DNA of 56,419 nucleotides from CAYQTO01 sp964420455. GTDB taxonomy: Bacteria; Sumerlaeota; Sumerlaeia; SLMS01. Position numbers and translations under genes: made by a program. Within the stretch, counting starts at the first letter, position 1; each line of letters begins with the position of its first letter. The stretch is from contig CAYQTO010000007.1 in NCBI GenBank assembly GCA_964420455.1, positions 1-56,419 on the forward strand, read 5' to 3'. The notes beneath the pieces were generated by a model. The model was given only the letters and a program-made list of their open reading frames with translations. It had not been told where the DNA came from and did no database searches. Shown in pieces: positions 1 through 6,573 of this stretch.

Positions 1-2
1 GA

Positions 3-347
3 CCCTCCGCACGGGAACGCGACATGGCCATGGCGGCCCACCTGTCCGCCACCGGGGGTCTCCTTCTCGCCGGATTCGCGTGGGTCGGTCCCCTGATTCT
101 GCTCCTGTGGAAGGGATCGGAATCCGACTTTATCCGCGCCCACAGCATGAGCGCCCTCATCTCGAGCATCATCTACGTCATTTGCACGCTGCTGTTGGTG
201 TTACTGGGCATGTGCACGCTGCCGCTGTTCGGCCTTGGGGTGATCTTCCTTCTGATGGCCGTGGCGCTCTTCCTCGCCGAGCTCGTCTTCAGCATCATGA
301 GCGCGATCAAGGCGCATCAGGGAGAACCGCCGCTCCTTTTTGGGTGA
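3..347 (+). CDS. DUF4870-like small membrane protein, 5' end cut by window edge
   Basis: Small integral membrane protein of the DUF4870 (Tic20-like) type; molecular function unknown. The open frame runs in from the window edge. Codons ahead of the first ATG (position 24) already read R-E-R-D-M-A-M-A-A-H-L, which matches the family's conserved N-terminal R-x-x-A-M-x-A-H-L block, so ATG 24 is probably internal and the true start lies outside. The rest fits the family: a G-P-L-I-L-L-L-W-K block, then R-A-H-S where members usually have a D/E-H turn, then two hydrophobic helices at about residues 45-70 and 72-95 counted from ATG 24, and a short K-A-H-Q-G-E tail. It does not overlap the toxin-antitoxin pair that follows 93 nt later. 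Confidence 0.7.
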   Translation, partial: PSARERDMAMAAHLSATGGLLLAGFAWVGPLILLLWKGSESDFIRAHSMSALISSIIYVICTLLLVLLGMCTLPLFGLGVIFLLMAVALFLAELVFSIMSAIKAHQGEPPLLFG

Positions 348-440
348 GCGCGAGCGGCGTGGCGCTGGTCGGGCAACTGACATGTTGGGCTGGACAGAAA
401 CCGATCGAGTGCCCGATTCAGAGAGAGAGGAGGCCCGTCC

Positions 441-836
441 ATGGCCATTCGTGCGATCTACGAGAATGGAGTGTTCCGGCCGCTGGATGACGTCCCTCTT
501 GCGGAGAAGACGGAAGTCCTCGTGGAGGCGGTGGAGGGCCGCCCCCGATCGCGCGAGGCTTTGCTGGCAGTGATTCGGGCGGAGTTGCCGCGGCTGCGCG
601 AGCGCCACCATGTTTCACGGCTGATTCTCTTCGGCTCGGGAGCGCGCGACGAACTCACTGCCGAAAGCGATGTCGATTTCGCTGTTGAGTTGGATGAAGA
701 CGGTACATTCGAGGATCTCGTCGATGTCGCCGGGGAGTTGACGCTTCTCCTCGGTCGGTCGGCGGATGTGGTTTCGCTCCGAAATCTGAAGCCGGGCATC
801 CGCGCAGCTGTAGATCAGGAGGGCCTCACCCTATGA
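441..836 (+). CDS. MNT nucleotidyltransferase antitoxin (MntA-like) with N-terminal DUF104-like domain
   Basis: Predicted antitoxin of an MntA/HepT system. In characterised pairs MntA adds AMP to a tyrosine of the HEPN toxin and so silences its RNase activity. The catalytic signature is complete: G65-S66 with R69, S76-D77-V-D79, and a third acidic residue at D109 in A-D-V-V. Unusually, residues 1-32 (M-A-I-R-A-I-Y-E-N-G-V-F-R-P-L) read as the AF2212-like/DUF104 fold, a domain otherwise found as a free antitoxin beside VapC/PIN toxins. A strong AGGAGG lies 8 nt before the ATG and fixes the start at the DUF104 part, so the fusion is not an annotation artefact. Its stop overlaps the start of the HEPN gene as ATGA, implying translational coupling. 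Confidence 0.85.
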   Translation: MAIRAIYENGVFRPLDDVPLAEKTEVLVEAVEGRPRSREALLAVIRAELPRLRERHHVSRLILFGSGARDELTAESDVDFAVELDEDGTFEDLVDVAGELTLLLGRSADVVSLRNLKPGIRAAVDQEGLTL

Positions 837-1210
837 GGGCACGACGCTGGTCGGACTGCGTCCAGCCTCTCGAGGACATGAAGGCAACCATTTCCAAGAC
901 CATGGAACTTCTTGAGGGGGCCGCCGAAGACTGGTGGGAGTCCGAGGAGATGCGGCGATTGGCCATTCTCCATCTCGTCCAGGTGGTGGGTGAAGCAGCT
1001 CGCCGCGTCCCCTCGCCCGCTCGTGAATTGGCCCCGGGCATTCCCTGGAACCGCATCGTGGGAATCAGAAGCTTCATCGTTCATGAGTACGACCAGCTTG
1101 ATCCAATGATTCTCAAGGATGTTGTTACAAACCGGTTTCCGGCCCTCCTCGGGCAGATCGATGCCTTGCTTGCGGTCGTGAGGGAGCGCGGTGAGGGGCC
1201 TCTCTCCTAG
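833..1210 (+). CDS. hepT: HEPN-domain RNase toxin, DUF86/HepT type
   Basis: Predicted toxin partner of the preceding MNT antitoxin. DUF86/HepT proteins are all-alpha HEPN ribonucleases that act as dimers on tRNA or other RNA. The active-site motif R-x4-H is R79 to H84, followed by E85-Y86. The tyrosine two residues after the histidine is the position that MntA AMPylates in the studied Shewanella pair, so toxin and antitoxin both keep the residues needed for that mechanism. The length (125 aa) is normal for the family. It starts within the antitoxin stop codon (ATGA) and has no promoter of its own, so the two should be co-translated. The toxic target cannot be read from sequence. Confidence 0.88.
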   Translation: MRARRWSDCVQPLEDMKATISKTMELLEGAAEDWWESEEMRRLAILHLVQVVGEAARRVPSPARELAPGIPWNRIVGIRSFIVHEYDQLDPMILKDVVTNRFPALLGQIDALLAVVRERGEGPLS

Positions 1211-1463
1211 TCCTGCCATGGCCTCCCCTCTCGGCGGGGAATGCGGCTGGACATGGGCGCCGGGGGAGGAGGAGTTAGTCGCCGGTCACAGACCGTTCAA
1301 GCCGGTGGCACTTGCCATGGATCCAATGATCGGGATCATGCTGCGCACGCTTGTGATGCTGGTGGCCGGGGGCGTGGCGCCGAGGGACGTGGTCTGGCGA
1401 GGGTAGGATGCCCAGCGGCGGAGCCCTGCTCCCCGACGGGCGTCCCGAGAAAGGGAAACGCCG
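1211..1463. other. Gap without a supported gene
   Basis: About 250 bases between hepT and the DUF3592 gene. A 71-codon frame spans 1191-1406 but overlaps the end of hepT, has no good ribosome site and no family resemblance. Its last third is hydrophobic but too short to support. The end of the gap supplies the GAAAGGGA ribosome-binding region of the next gene. Nothing else is recognised. Confidence 0.5.
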
Positions 1464-1838
1464 ATGCTTTGGCTCGCCGACGTCGTCGCCCTGCTTGTTG
1501 GTCTGACGTGTCTGTTTGCCGCGGGGAGCCTCTGGCGGGATCTGAGGCGGCGCTCCGCGAGGGCCGCGGGCGAGGTGGTGGGGCGGGAGTATGTCGACGG
1601 GGACCGTCACGACAGGGTGCGGTTTCGAACGGCGACCGGCGAGGAGCAGGACTTTGTGGAGGAGATTCGGGGGATATGGAAGCGCGAGGTCGGCTCGCGG
1701 GTCCGCGTGCGGTATTGCCCGACGCGACCGGAGGACGCCTCGGTAATCGATCCCGTAAACGCGCTCCGTGTTCCGGGCCTGCTGGTCGCGGGGATTGTCT
1801 TCGCGGCGGCGGGAATTCTCCGGCTGGCGATGGGGTAG
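1464..1838 (+). CDS. DUF3592-domain membrane protein
   Basis: Two-helix membrane protein of the DUF3592 type, function unknown. The layout is typical: a first helix at residues 5-22, an extracytoplasmic beta domain at about 30-90 with G-E-V-V-G-R, a V-R-F-R-T-A-T-G-E-E strand pair and the family's hallmark G-S-R-V-R-V-R-Y-C-P followed by an E-D-A-S-V-I-D-P segment, and a second helix at 100-122. The length of 124 aa is normal. GAAAGGGA sits just ahead of the ATG. It is followed 9 nt later by the NERD gene but differs from it in base composition, so I infer that it is not part of the same transferred unit. Such proteins often sit beside defence or stress genes without being part of them. Confidence 0.75.
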   Translation: MLWLADVVALLVGLTCLFAAGSLWRDLRRRSARAAGEVVGREYVDGDRHDRVRFRTATGEEQDFVEEIRGIWKREVGSRVRVRYCPTRPEDASVIDPVNALRVPGLLVAGIVFAAAGILRLAMG

Positions 1839-1847
1839 GGGGGGATA

Positions 1848-2672
1848 ATGGGTTTGGTGAGATTCCTTCGTTTTCTGGTCGCGCTGTTTTTCGATCCCAA
1901 AAGTGCCAAAGGGATTCTTGGCGAGTTTCGGACGACTGCTGCTCTTCGACGGTCACTCGATAATAGTGTGTATAGGCAAATCGATAATGTGACACTCCTG
2001 ATGGACGATGGGACGACGCAAATTGACCATGTGATTGTCTCCCCTTACGGGGTTTTCGTGATCGAGACCAAGAATATGACTGGCTGGATTTTCGGATCAG
2101 AGCGACAGGCAACTTGGACCCAGGTGTTGGGTCGCCAAAAAAACACCTTTCAGAACCCACTGAGGCAGAATTACAGGCATGTCTGGGCACTCTCTGAAGT
2201 CCTTGGAATACCGAAAGAGGCACTGATCTCGATTGTCATCTTTGCGGGCTCAGCAGAGTTCAAGACGGAGATGCCTTCAAATATCGTTAAAATCCGTGGT
2301 GCCGTGCGATTGATCAAGTCATACACGACTCCGATCTTCACGGAATCGGAGATCGTTGGATTTTTGGCAACCTTGGAACAATCCCGAATGAAGGAAGGGT
2401 GCCAAACGGACCGGGAGCATTTGGCTAGCCTGCGGAAAAGGCACGGGTCGGACCGTGAAGTGGAAAAGGTGGGGATGGCAAGAGCTCAGAGCGGAGGAGC
2501 AGAGATCGAAAAAGCGAATGAGGAGCTCGCGAACCCCGATCTGGTGATTTGCCCGATCTGTGGTGCGCCGATGGTAATGAGAAATGCAAGAAGGGGGGAC
2601 CGGGCGGGGAAGAACTTCTGGGGTTGCAGTAGGTTTCCGAAGTGCCGGGGAACCCGTAGCGAGGACAAGTAG
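1848..2672 (+). CDS. NERD-domain nuclease-like protein with C-terminal topoisomerase-type zinc ribbon
   Basis: Nuclease-related-domain protein. NERD belongs to the PD-(D/E)xK superfamily, and the catalytic set is visible as D60 in T-Q-I-D-H-V-I-V and E73-T-K75 in F-V-I-E-T-K-N, with the conserved G-E-F helix near residue 25. The first 18 residues are hydrophobic and may anchor it to the membrane. The C-terminus is a four-cysteine ribbon (C235, C238, C260, C266) ending in the F-W-G-C-S-R-F-P-K-C pattern of bacterial topoisomerase I zinc fingers, a DNA-binding module. Base composition is much closer to 50% G+C than the neighbours, with AT-ending codons, indicating recent acquisition. NERD-plus-ribbon proteins are often found in defence or mobile contexts. 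A role against foreign DNA is inference. Confidence 0.85.
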   Translation: MGLVRFLRFLVALFFDPKSAKGILGEFRTTAALRRSLDNSVYRQIDNVTLLMDDGTTQIDHVIVSPYGVFVIETKNMTGWIFGSERQATWTQVLGRQKNTFQNPLRQNYRHVWALSEVLGIPKEALISIVIFAGSAEFKTEMPSNIVKIRGAVRLIKSYTTPIFTESEIVGFLATLEQSRMKEGCQTDREHLASLRKRHGSDREVEKVGMARAQSGGAEIEKANEELANPDLVICPICGAPMVMRNARRGDRAGKNFWGCSRFPKCRGTRSEDK

Positions 2673-2875
2673 TTCCCGATACCCGTTGCTATTTCTTTAT
2701 TCGGCAAGAAGCAAATCGTTGTTCGTCAAAATGGTTGGGCATCCCAGGGGGTGCTGATTTGTCGGGGCGGCCTTAAATCCTTACTACACAATGGATGCGT
2801 TGAGGATTTAAAGAATATCGCTTCCTTAAAGGTGGCTGCTAGTCGTTCATAGCCATTCCCCCAATCATCGCTCTC

Positions 2876-3826
2876 CTAATAAATCCCGATAGCCAGCCTT
2901 TTGCGGCCAGAAGCCTTTATTGAATTAATGATGTGCTCATCGTGCTCCTTGCTCAAGCTGTGCCCCAGGATTACCAAAGGGTCCTCGGACTCGCGGAACA
3001 ATCTATTGACGTATGTGAGATATTTGGAGTTTCCGATCGACGCCTGTTTCGATGCCGGAGTGCCTTCTGAAACAATTAGTGGGTATTTGCGCCGGTGGTA
3101 GGGTGTGCTGGTTTCAATTTCGCCTTTTGTGTAGTGATTTTTGATAGTATCTAGTATTGTTTGTGCCTCGTTGCCCGTTATTTTGCGTTCAATGGGCTCG
3201 CCGCTGACTTTGTCGTGGTCTTTGCACAAGAATATGGCGCCATGCAGATAGCAGACGAAGTCTCTCACTGAAGGGAATACTTCGTCTTCGCAAAAGGGTT
3301 TTCCAAAAAAAAAGTCAACATGCGGTCGCTTAAGCATCATCAACGCCCAGTACACAAGTGCGTCGTAGTTGGTGGTGTAAATATGGTGATACTCGCTGAG
3401 TGCATCAGAAAAGGTCTTTATGTTTTCAGAGATGTCGGCGTGTCTTGGGTGTATGGCGATGATTGAGTCGATTAGCCCCTCCCTGATGCGGTCCCTTGCC
3501 TGCACGATTTGCTCCCCTATGTATTCTTTTGCGGCCCTGATTTGCTTATTGAGGGCCTTCTGGTTAAACGTATCAAGAACGGAAGCCGCTGTTTCGAGGC
3601 TTGAAAGGACTCTTTCGAAGTTCCCGGTTCCTCCGAATTTCTCGAACAATGAGTTTGTGGGCAGCTTTTGTTCGTTTGGGTTCCCATTTGGGTTCCATTT
3701 ATGGTATAGGCTTCTATACGTAAAATCGGAGCAAAGGTTGATGCTTACACCATTGCCGATAAGAATACTGGTCCAATCTCCCATCTTGTGAACCTCATTC
3801 CAATCAAGTAGGGGAGGATACGTCAT
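2876..3826 (-). CDS. DUF4917 / SIR2-like protein, possibly truncated at its C-terminus
   Basis: Member of the DUF4917 family, whose fold is related to SIR2-like NAD-binding domains used in several phage-defence systems. Supporting blocks in order: W-T-S-I-L-I-G-N-G-V-S-I (residues 18-29, the nucleotide-loop signature), T-T-N-Y-D-A-L near 150, C-Y-L-H-G-A near 192, P-L-I-V-S-E-G-T near 247, and L-V-I-L-G-H-S-L-S-K-E-H-D-E-H near 285. The upstream gene moeA ends 6 nt before this start, with G-G-G-G-T-A-G as the only ribosome-site candidate. The coding region is AT-rich (some 60-base stretches near 43% G+C). The frame stays open for about 49 codons beyond the TAG at 2876-2878, so a nonsense mutation may have removed the tail. 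Whether it is an NADase or only binds nucleotide is unknown. Confidence 0.8.
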   Translation of the reverse strand: MTYPPLLDWNEVHKMGDWTSILIGNGVSINLCSDFTYRSLYHKWNPNGNPNEQKLPTNSLFEKFGGTGNFERVLSSLETAASVLDTFNQKALNKQIRAAKEYIGEQIVQARDRIREGLIDSIIAIHPRHADISENIKTFSDALSEYHHIYTTNYDALVYWALMMLKRPHVDFFFGKPFCEDEVFPSVRDFVCYLHGAIFLCKDHDKVSGEPIERKITGNEAQTILDTIKNHYTKGEIETSTPYHRRKYPLIVSEGTPASKQASIGNSKYLTYVNRLFRESEDPLVILGHSLSKEHDEHIINSIKASGRKRLAIGIY

Positions 3827-3832
3827 GTTGTT

Positions 3833-5062
3833 CTACCCCACAACCCCGAGGCCTCTGAGGATCGGGTGAACGAGGATTTCGGTGCCGGCCTCGAGGGGGT
3901 CGGGGCCGGGGGGGGCGAGGGCCAGGGCGTTGCTCCTCGCCGGGTTGAGCAGGTTCGCGCTGTTCTGGTTGTCGTAGGGGTGGGCGAAGAGCGCGCCGTC
4001 CTCGACCACGAGGCGTGTATAGACAAAGAAAAGGCGGTCCGGGTCGCGGGGGCAGTCGACGGCGAGGTGGGCGCGGAGGGTGGGGGCGTGGGCGGGCTCG
4101 ATGCCGTAGCACCGCCGGAGGAAGGGTTTGAGGAAGATCTCGGCGTTGCAGATGGTGGAGACCGGGTTGCCGGGGAAGCCGAAGTGGGGGGTGCCGTTGA
4201 TGGTGGCAAGGAGCATGGGCTTGCCGGGGCGGACGCGGACTCTCCAGAAGTGGATGGTGGCGCCGAGTTGTTCGAGGGCGCGGCCGACGACGTCGTGTTC
4301 GCCGACGGAGACGCCGGCGGTGGTGACGGCGATGTCGCACCAGTCGAGCATTTCGGCGAAGCGTTTGCGGAAGTCGGCGGGGTCGTCGTGGGCGATGCCG
4401 AAGAGGTGGGGCTCGCAGGCGCAGTCGCGGAGGGTCTGCTCGAGGTAGTAGAGGCTGGAGCCGATGATCTGGCTGCCGATGGGGGATTGGCCGTGGGCGA
4501 GGATTTCGTCGCCGCTGGTGAGGATGCCGACGCGCAGGGGGCGGTAGACGTTGAGGGTGGGGAGGTTGAAGCTGGCGAGGAAGGAGAGGACCTCGGGGGT
4601 GATGGGGGTGCCGGGGGGGAAGAGGGGGGCGTCGTGCTGGACGTCGGAGCCATGGCGGCGGACGTTTTGGCGTTGGGCGGGGGGGGAGGTGAAGACGACC
4701 CAGTCGTCCTCGCGGCGGACGGCCTCGAAGGGGACGACGGCGTCGGCGCCGGCGGGGAGGCGGGCGCCGGTGCTGATGCGGACGGTTTCGCCCGGTTCGA
4801 GGGGGTGCTCGTAGGCGTGGCCGGCGGCGCTTTCGCCGGCGATGGCGAGGAAGTCCGGGGTGGTGCTGCTGGCGGAGGCCAGATCGCCGGCGCGGACCGC
4901 GTAGCCGTCCATGGCGGAGTTGTCAAATCGGGGCATCGCCCAGGGGGCGCGGGCGGATTCGGCGAGGATGCGTCCGGCGGCCTTCAGGAGCGGGACGCGC
5001 TCGCTGGTGGGGGGCTTGGCCAGGGCCAGGATGCGCTCGAGCGCAACTCCGTAATCGATCAT
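3833..5062 (-). CDS. moeA: Molybdopterin molybdenumtransferase MoeA
   Basis: Inserts molybdate into adenylylated molybdopterin, the last step of molybdenum cofactor synthesis, in the cytoplasm. All diagnostic blocks are present over the family's normal length (409 aa): F-D-N-S-A-M-D-G-Y-A-V at residues 46-56, R-I-S-T-G-A-R-L-P-A-G-A-D-A-V near 95, L-T-S-G-D-E-I near 185, T-T-A-G-V-S-V-G-E-H-D near 250, R-P-G-K-P-M near 285 and G-F-P-G-N-P-V-S near 300. The start ATG at 5062 lies 81 nt from the divergent Memo gene. No other cofactor gene is in the window. The long frames on the opposite strand here are composition shadows. One copy of the repeated octamer GTATAGAC (4017-4024) sits in its F-V-Y-T codons. 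Confidence 0.97.
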   Translation of the reverse strand: MIDYGVALERILALAKPPTSERVPLLKAAGRILAESARAPWAMPRFDNSAMDGYAVRAGDLASASSTTPDFLAIAGESAAGHAYEHPLEPGETVRISTGARLPAGADAVVPFEAVRREDDWVVFTSPPAQRQNVRRHGSDVQHDAPLFPPGTPITPEVLSFLASFNLPTLNVYRPLRVGILTSGDEILAHGQSPIGSQIIGSSLYYLEQTLRDCACEPHLFGIAHDDPADFRKRFAEMLDWCDIAVTTAGVSVGEHDVVGRALEQLGATIHFWRVRVRPGKPMLLATINGTPHFGFPGNPVSTICNAEIFLKPFLRRCYGIEPAHAPTLRAHLAVDCPRDPDRLFFVYTRLVVEDGALFAHPYDNQNSANLLNPARSNALALAPPGPDPLEAGTEILVHPILRGLGVVG

Positions 5063-5143
5063 GGGCTGTCGGGATTCCTCCTTGCCATGGGGACGTGGCC
5101 GGACACACTCGCCGCAACCCGACGCTTGGAGTCAACCGCGCCC

Positions 5144-6469
5144 GTGTTTGATGACGTCCCCACTTATCCCTTGGACCGCCCGGCGGTCCGCCCCCTCGAG
5201 GTGATCCCCATCCGCGCCCAGGAGCAGAACATGCTCATGGTTCGCGATCCGCTGGGGTTGATCGAGGGGGTGGCGCTGCTCCCGCCGGACCCGATGCTGC
5301 TGATGTTCCTCCAGATGGCCGACGGCAAGACCACAACCGGCGAGATGGCCCACCGCGTGACCCAGCTCTCGGGGCAGATCATCCCGGCGGGCATGTTCGA
5401 CAGCATGGTGCAGCAGCTGGACGAGGCGTTGCTGCTCCAGAGCGAGCGCTTCGTGGAGGCGCTGCGCAAGAAGTACGAGGATTTCATGGCGAGCCCAACG
5501 CGTCCGTACCGGGTGTTCCGGATGGATGGCCAGGACCGGCTGGCGATGATGAAGGAGCTGGGGGACGAATTCCGGCGCCACCGGATGAGCAGCCTGTCGC
5601 CGCCGGAGCGGCTCGACCTGCCGGCGAGGAGCGTGCAGGCGATCCTCTCGCCGCATATCGATTACCAGCGCGGGGGCGAGGTGTACGCCTGGGCCTACAA
5701 GGCGCTGAAGGAGCACGGGACGGGGGCGCGGACCCTCGTGGTGCTGGGAACGTCGCACCGGCCGACGAGCCACCGCTTTGTGGCCACGGCGAAGGACTAC
5801 GACACGCCGCTCGGCACCGTCGGGACGGACAAGGAACTGCTCGAGGAATTGCGCGAGGCGTTCGATGGCGAGCTGTGGCAGGATGAGTACATCCATGCGG
5901 ACGAGCACGCGATCGAGCTGCAGGCGATGTACCTCAAGCACATGTTTGGGGACGAGTGTCCGCGGATTGTGCCGATCCTGGTGGGCAGCTTCGACGACTA
6001 CCTGGAGGACGGCACCGGCCCGAAGGACGACGAGGAGATCCAGGCCTTCATCAAGGCGTTGCGGTCGGTGCTGGACAAGCACGGCAACGCGGTGGGGGTG
6101 ATCGGCGGGGTGGACTTTTCGCACTGCGGGCCGGAGTTCGGCCACGAGGAGCTGAACGAGGACGAGCGGGTGAAGGAGATCGAGGATTCGGACCGGGCGG
6201 TTCTCGACGCGATCGAGGCGGGCGACCCGGATGCCTTCTTCGACGTGTTCCGCAAGGACGGCAACGGGACCAACGTTTGCAGCATTGCGCCGATCTACTG
6301 CGTGATGGCGGCGATGCGCGACCGGGCGAAGGCGCGGGTGCTGAAGTACAACAAGGACAATTCGCCGGACAAGACGTGCCTGGTGAGCTTTGCGAGCGTG
6401 GCCTACTTGGACAAGGACGTCGCGGACACGGGCGGGGGCGCGCCAAAGATCATCCTGGTCAGCCGCTGA
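5144..6469 (+). CDS. AmmeMemoRadiSam system protein B (Memo family), long form
   Basis: Memo-family protein, related to class III extradiol dioxygenases. In genomes it often co-occurs with an AMMECR1 protein and a radical SAM enzyme, and the reaction is unknown. Residues matching the Memo metal site are visible: H in S-P-H-I-D-Y, H in G-T-S-H-R, and the cysteine in V-D-F-S-H-C-G. About 150 residues precede the Memo core, with an R-D-P-L-G-L-I-E-G block and helices rich in leucine and glutamate, as in long bacterial members. The start is uncertain. GTG 5144 is chosen because GGAG lies 12 nt upstream and the following residues look native; ATG 5087 in frame lacks a ribosome site. Neither AMMECR1 nor the radical SAM partner is in the window. 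Divergent from moeA. Confidence 0.85.
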   Translation: MFDDVPTYPLDRPAVRPLEVIPIRAQEQNMLMVRDPLGLIEGVALLPPDPMLLMFLQMADGKTTTGEMAHRVTQLSGQIIPAGMFDSMVQQLDEALLLQSERFVEALRKKYEDFMASPTRPYRVFRMDGQDRLAMMKELGDEFRRHRMSSLSPPERLDLPARSVQAILSPHIDYQRGGEVYAWAYKALKEHGTGARTLVVLGTSHRPTSHRFVATAKDYDTPLGTVGTDKELLEELREAFDGELWQDEYIHADEHAIELQAMYLKHMFGDECPRIVPILVGSFDDYLEDGTGPKDDEEIQAFIKALRSVLDKHGNAVGVIGGVDFSHCGPEFGHEELNEDERVKEIEDSDRAVLDAIEAGDPDAFFDVFRKDGNGTNVCSIAPIYCVMAAMRDRAKARVLKYNKDNSPDKTCLVSFASVAYLDKDVADTGGGAPKIILVSR

Positions 6470-6510
6470 GGCGAGCGAGGCCGGGGACACAGCAACGGGC
6501 GGAAAGACAT

Positions 6511-6532
6511 CCGGGCCGCGAGAGCGGCCCGG
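6511..6532. terminator. Perfect 9-bp hairpin with GAGA tetraloop
   Basis: CCGGGCCGC at 6511-6519 and GCGGCCCGG at 6524-6532 are exact reverse complements closed by a GAGA (GNRA) tetraloop, in the gap after the Memo gene. No T-run follows, so if it terminates transcription it does so as a bare hairpin, or it is an RNA-stability element before mfd. Confidence 0.5.
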
Positions 6533-6573
6533 CACGGTGCGTTCGCCCGCCACACCACCCACGGGGTCCGTCA

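Noticed and set aside
1191..1406. 71-codon frame after hepT
   Set aside because: Overlaps hepT, lacks a ribosome site and any family resemblance.
3866..5100. Long plus-strand frame over moeA, reaching 867 codons when joined to the Memo gene
   Set aside because: Its first 400 codons are Gly/Ala/Asp/Glu-rich low-complexity text, the antisense shadow of moeA; only the part after about 5144 is real (Memo).
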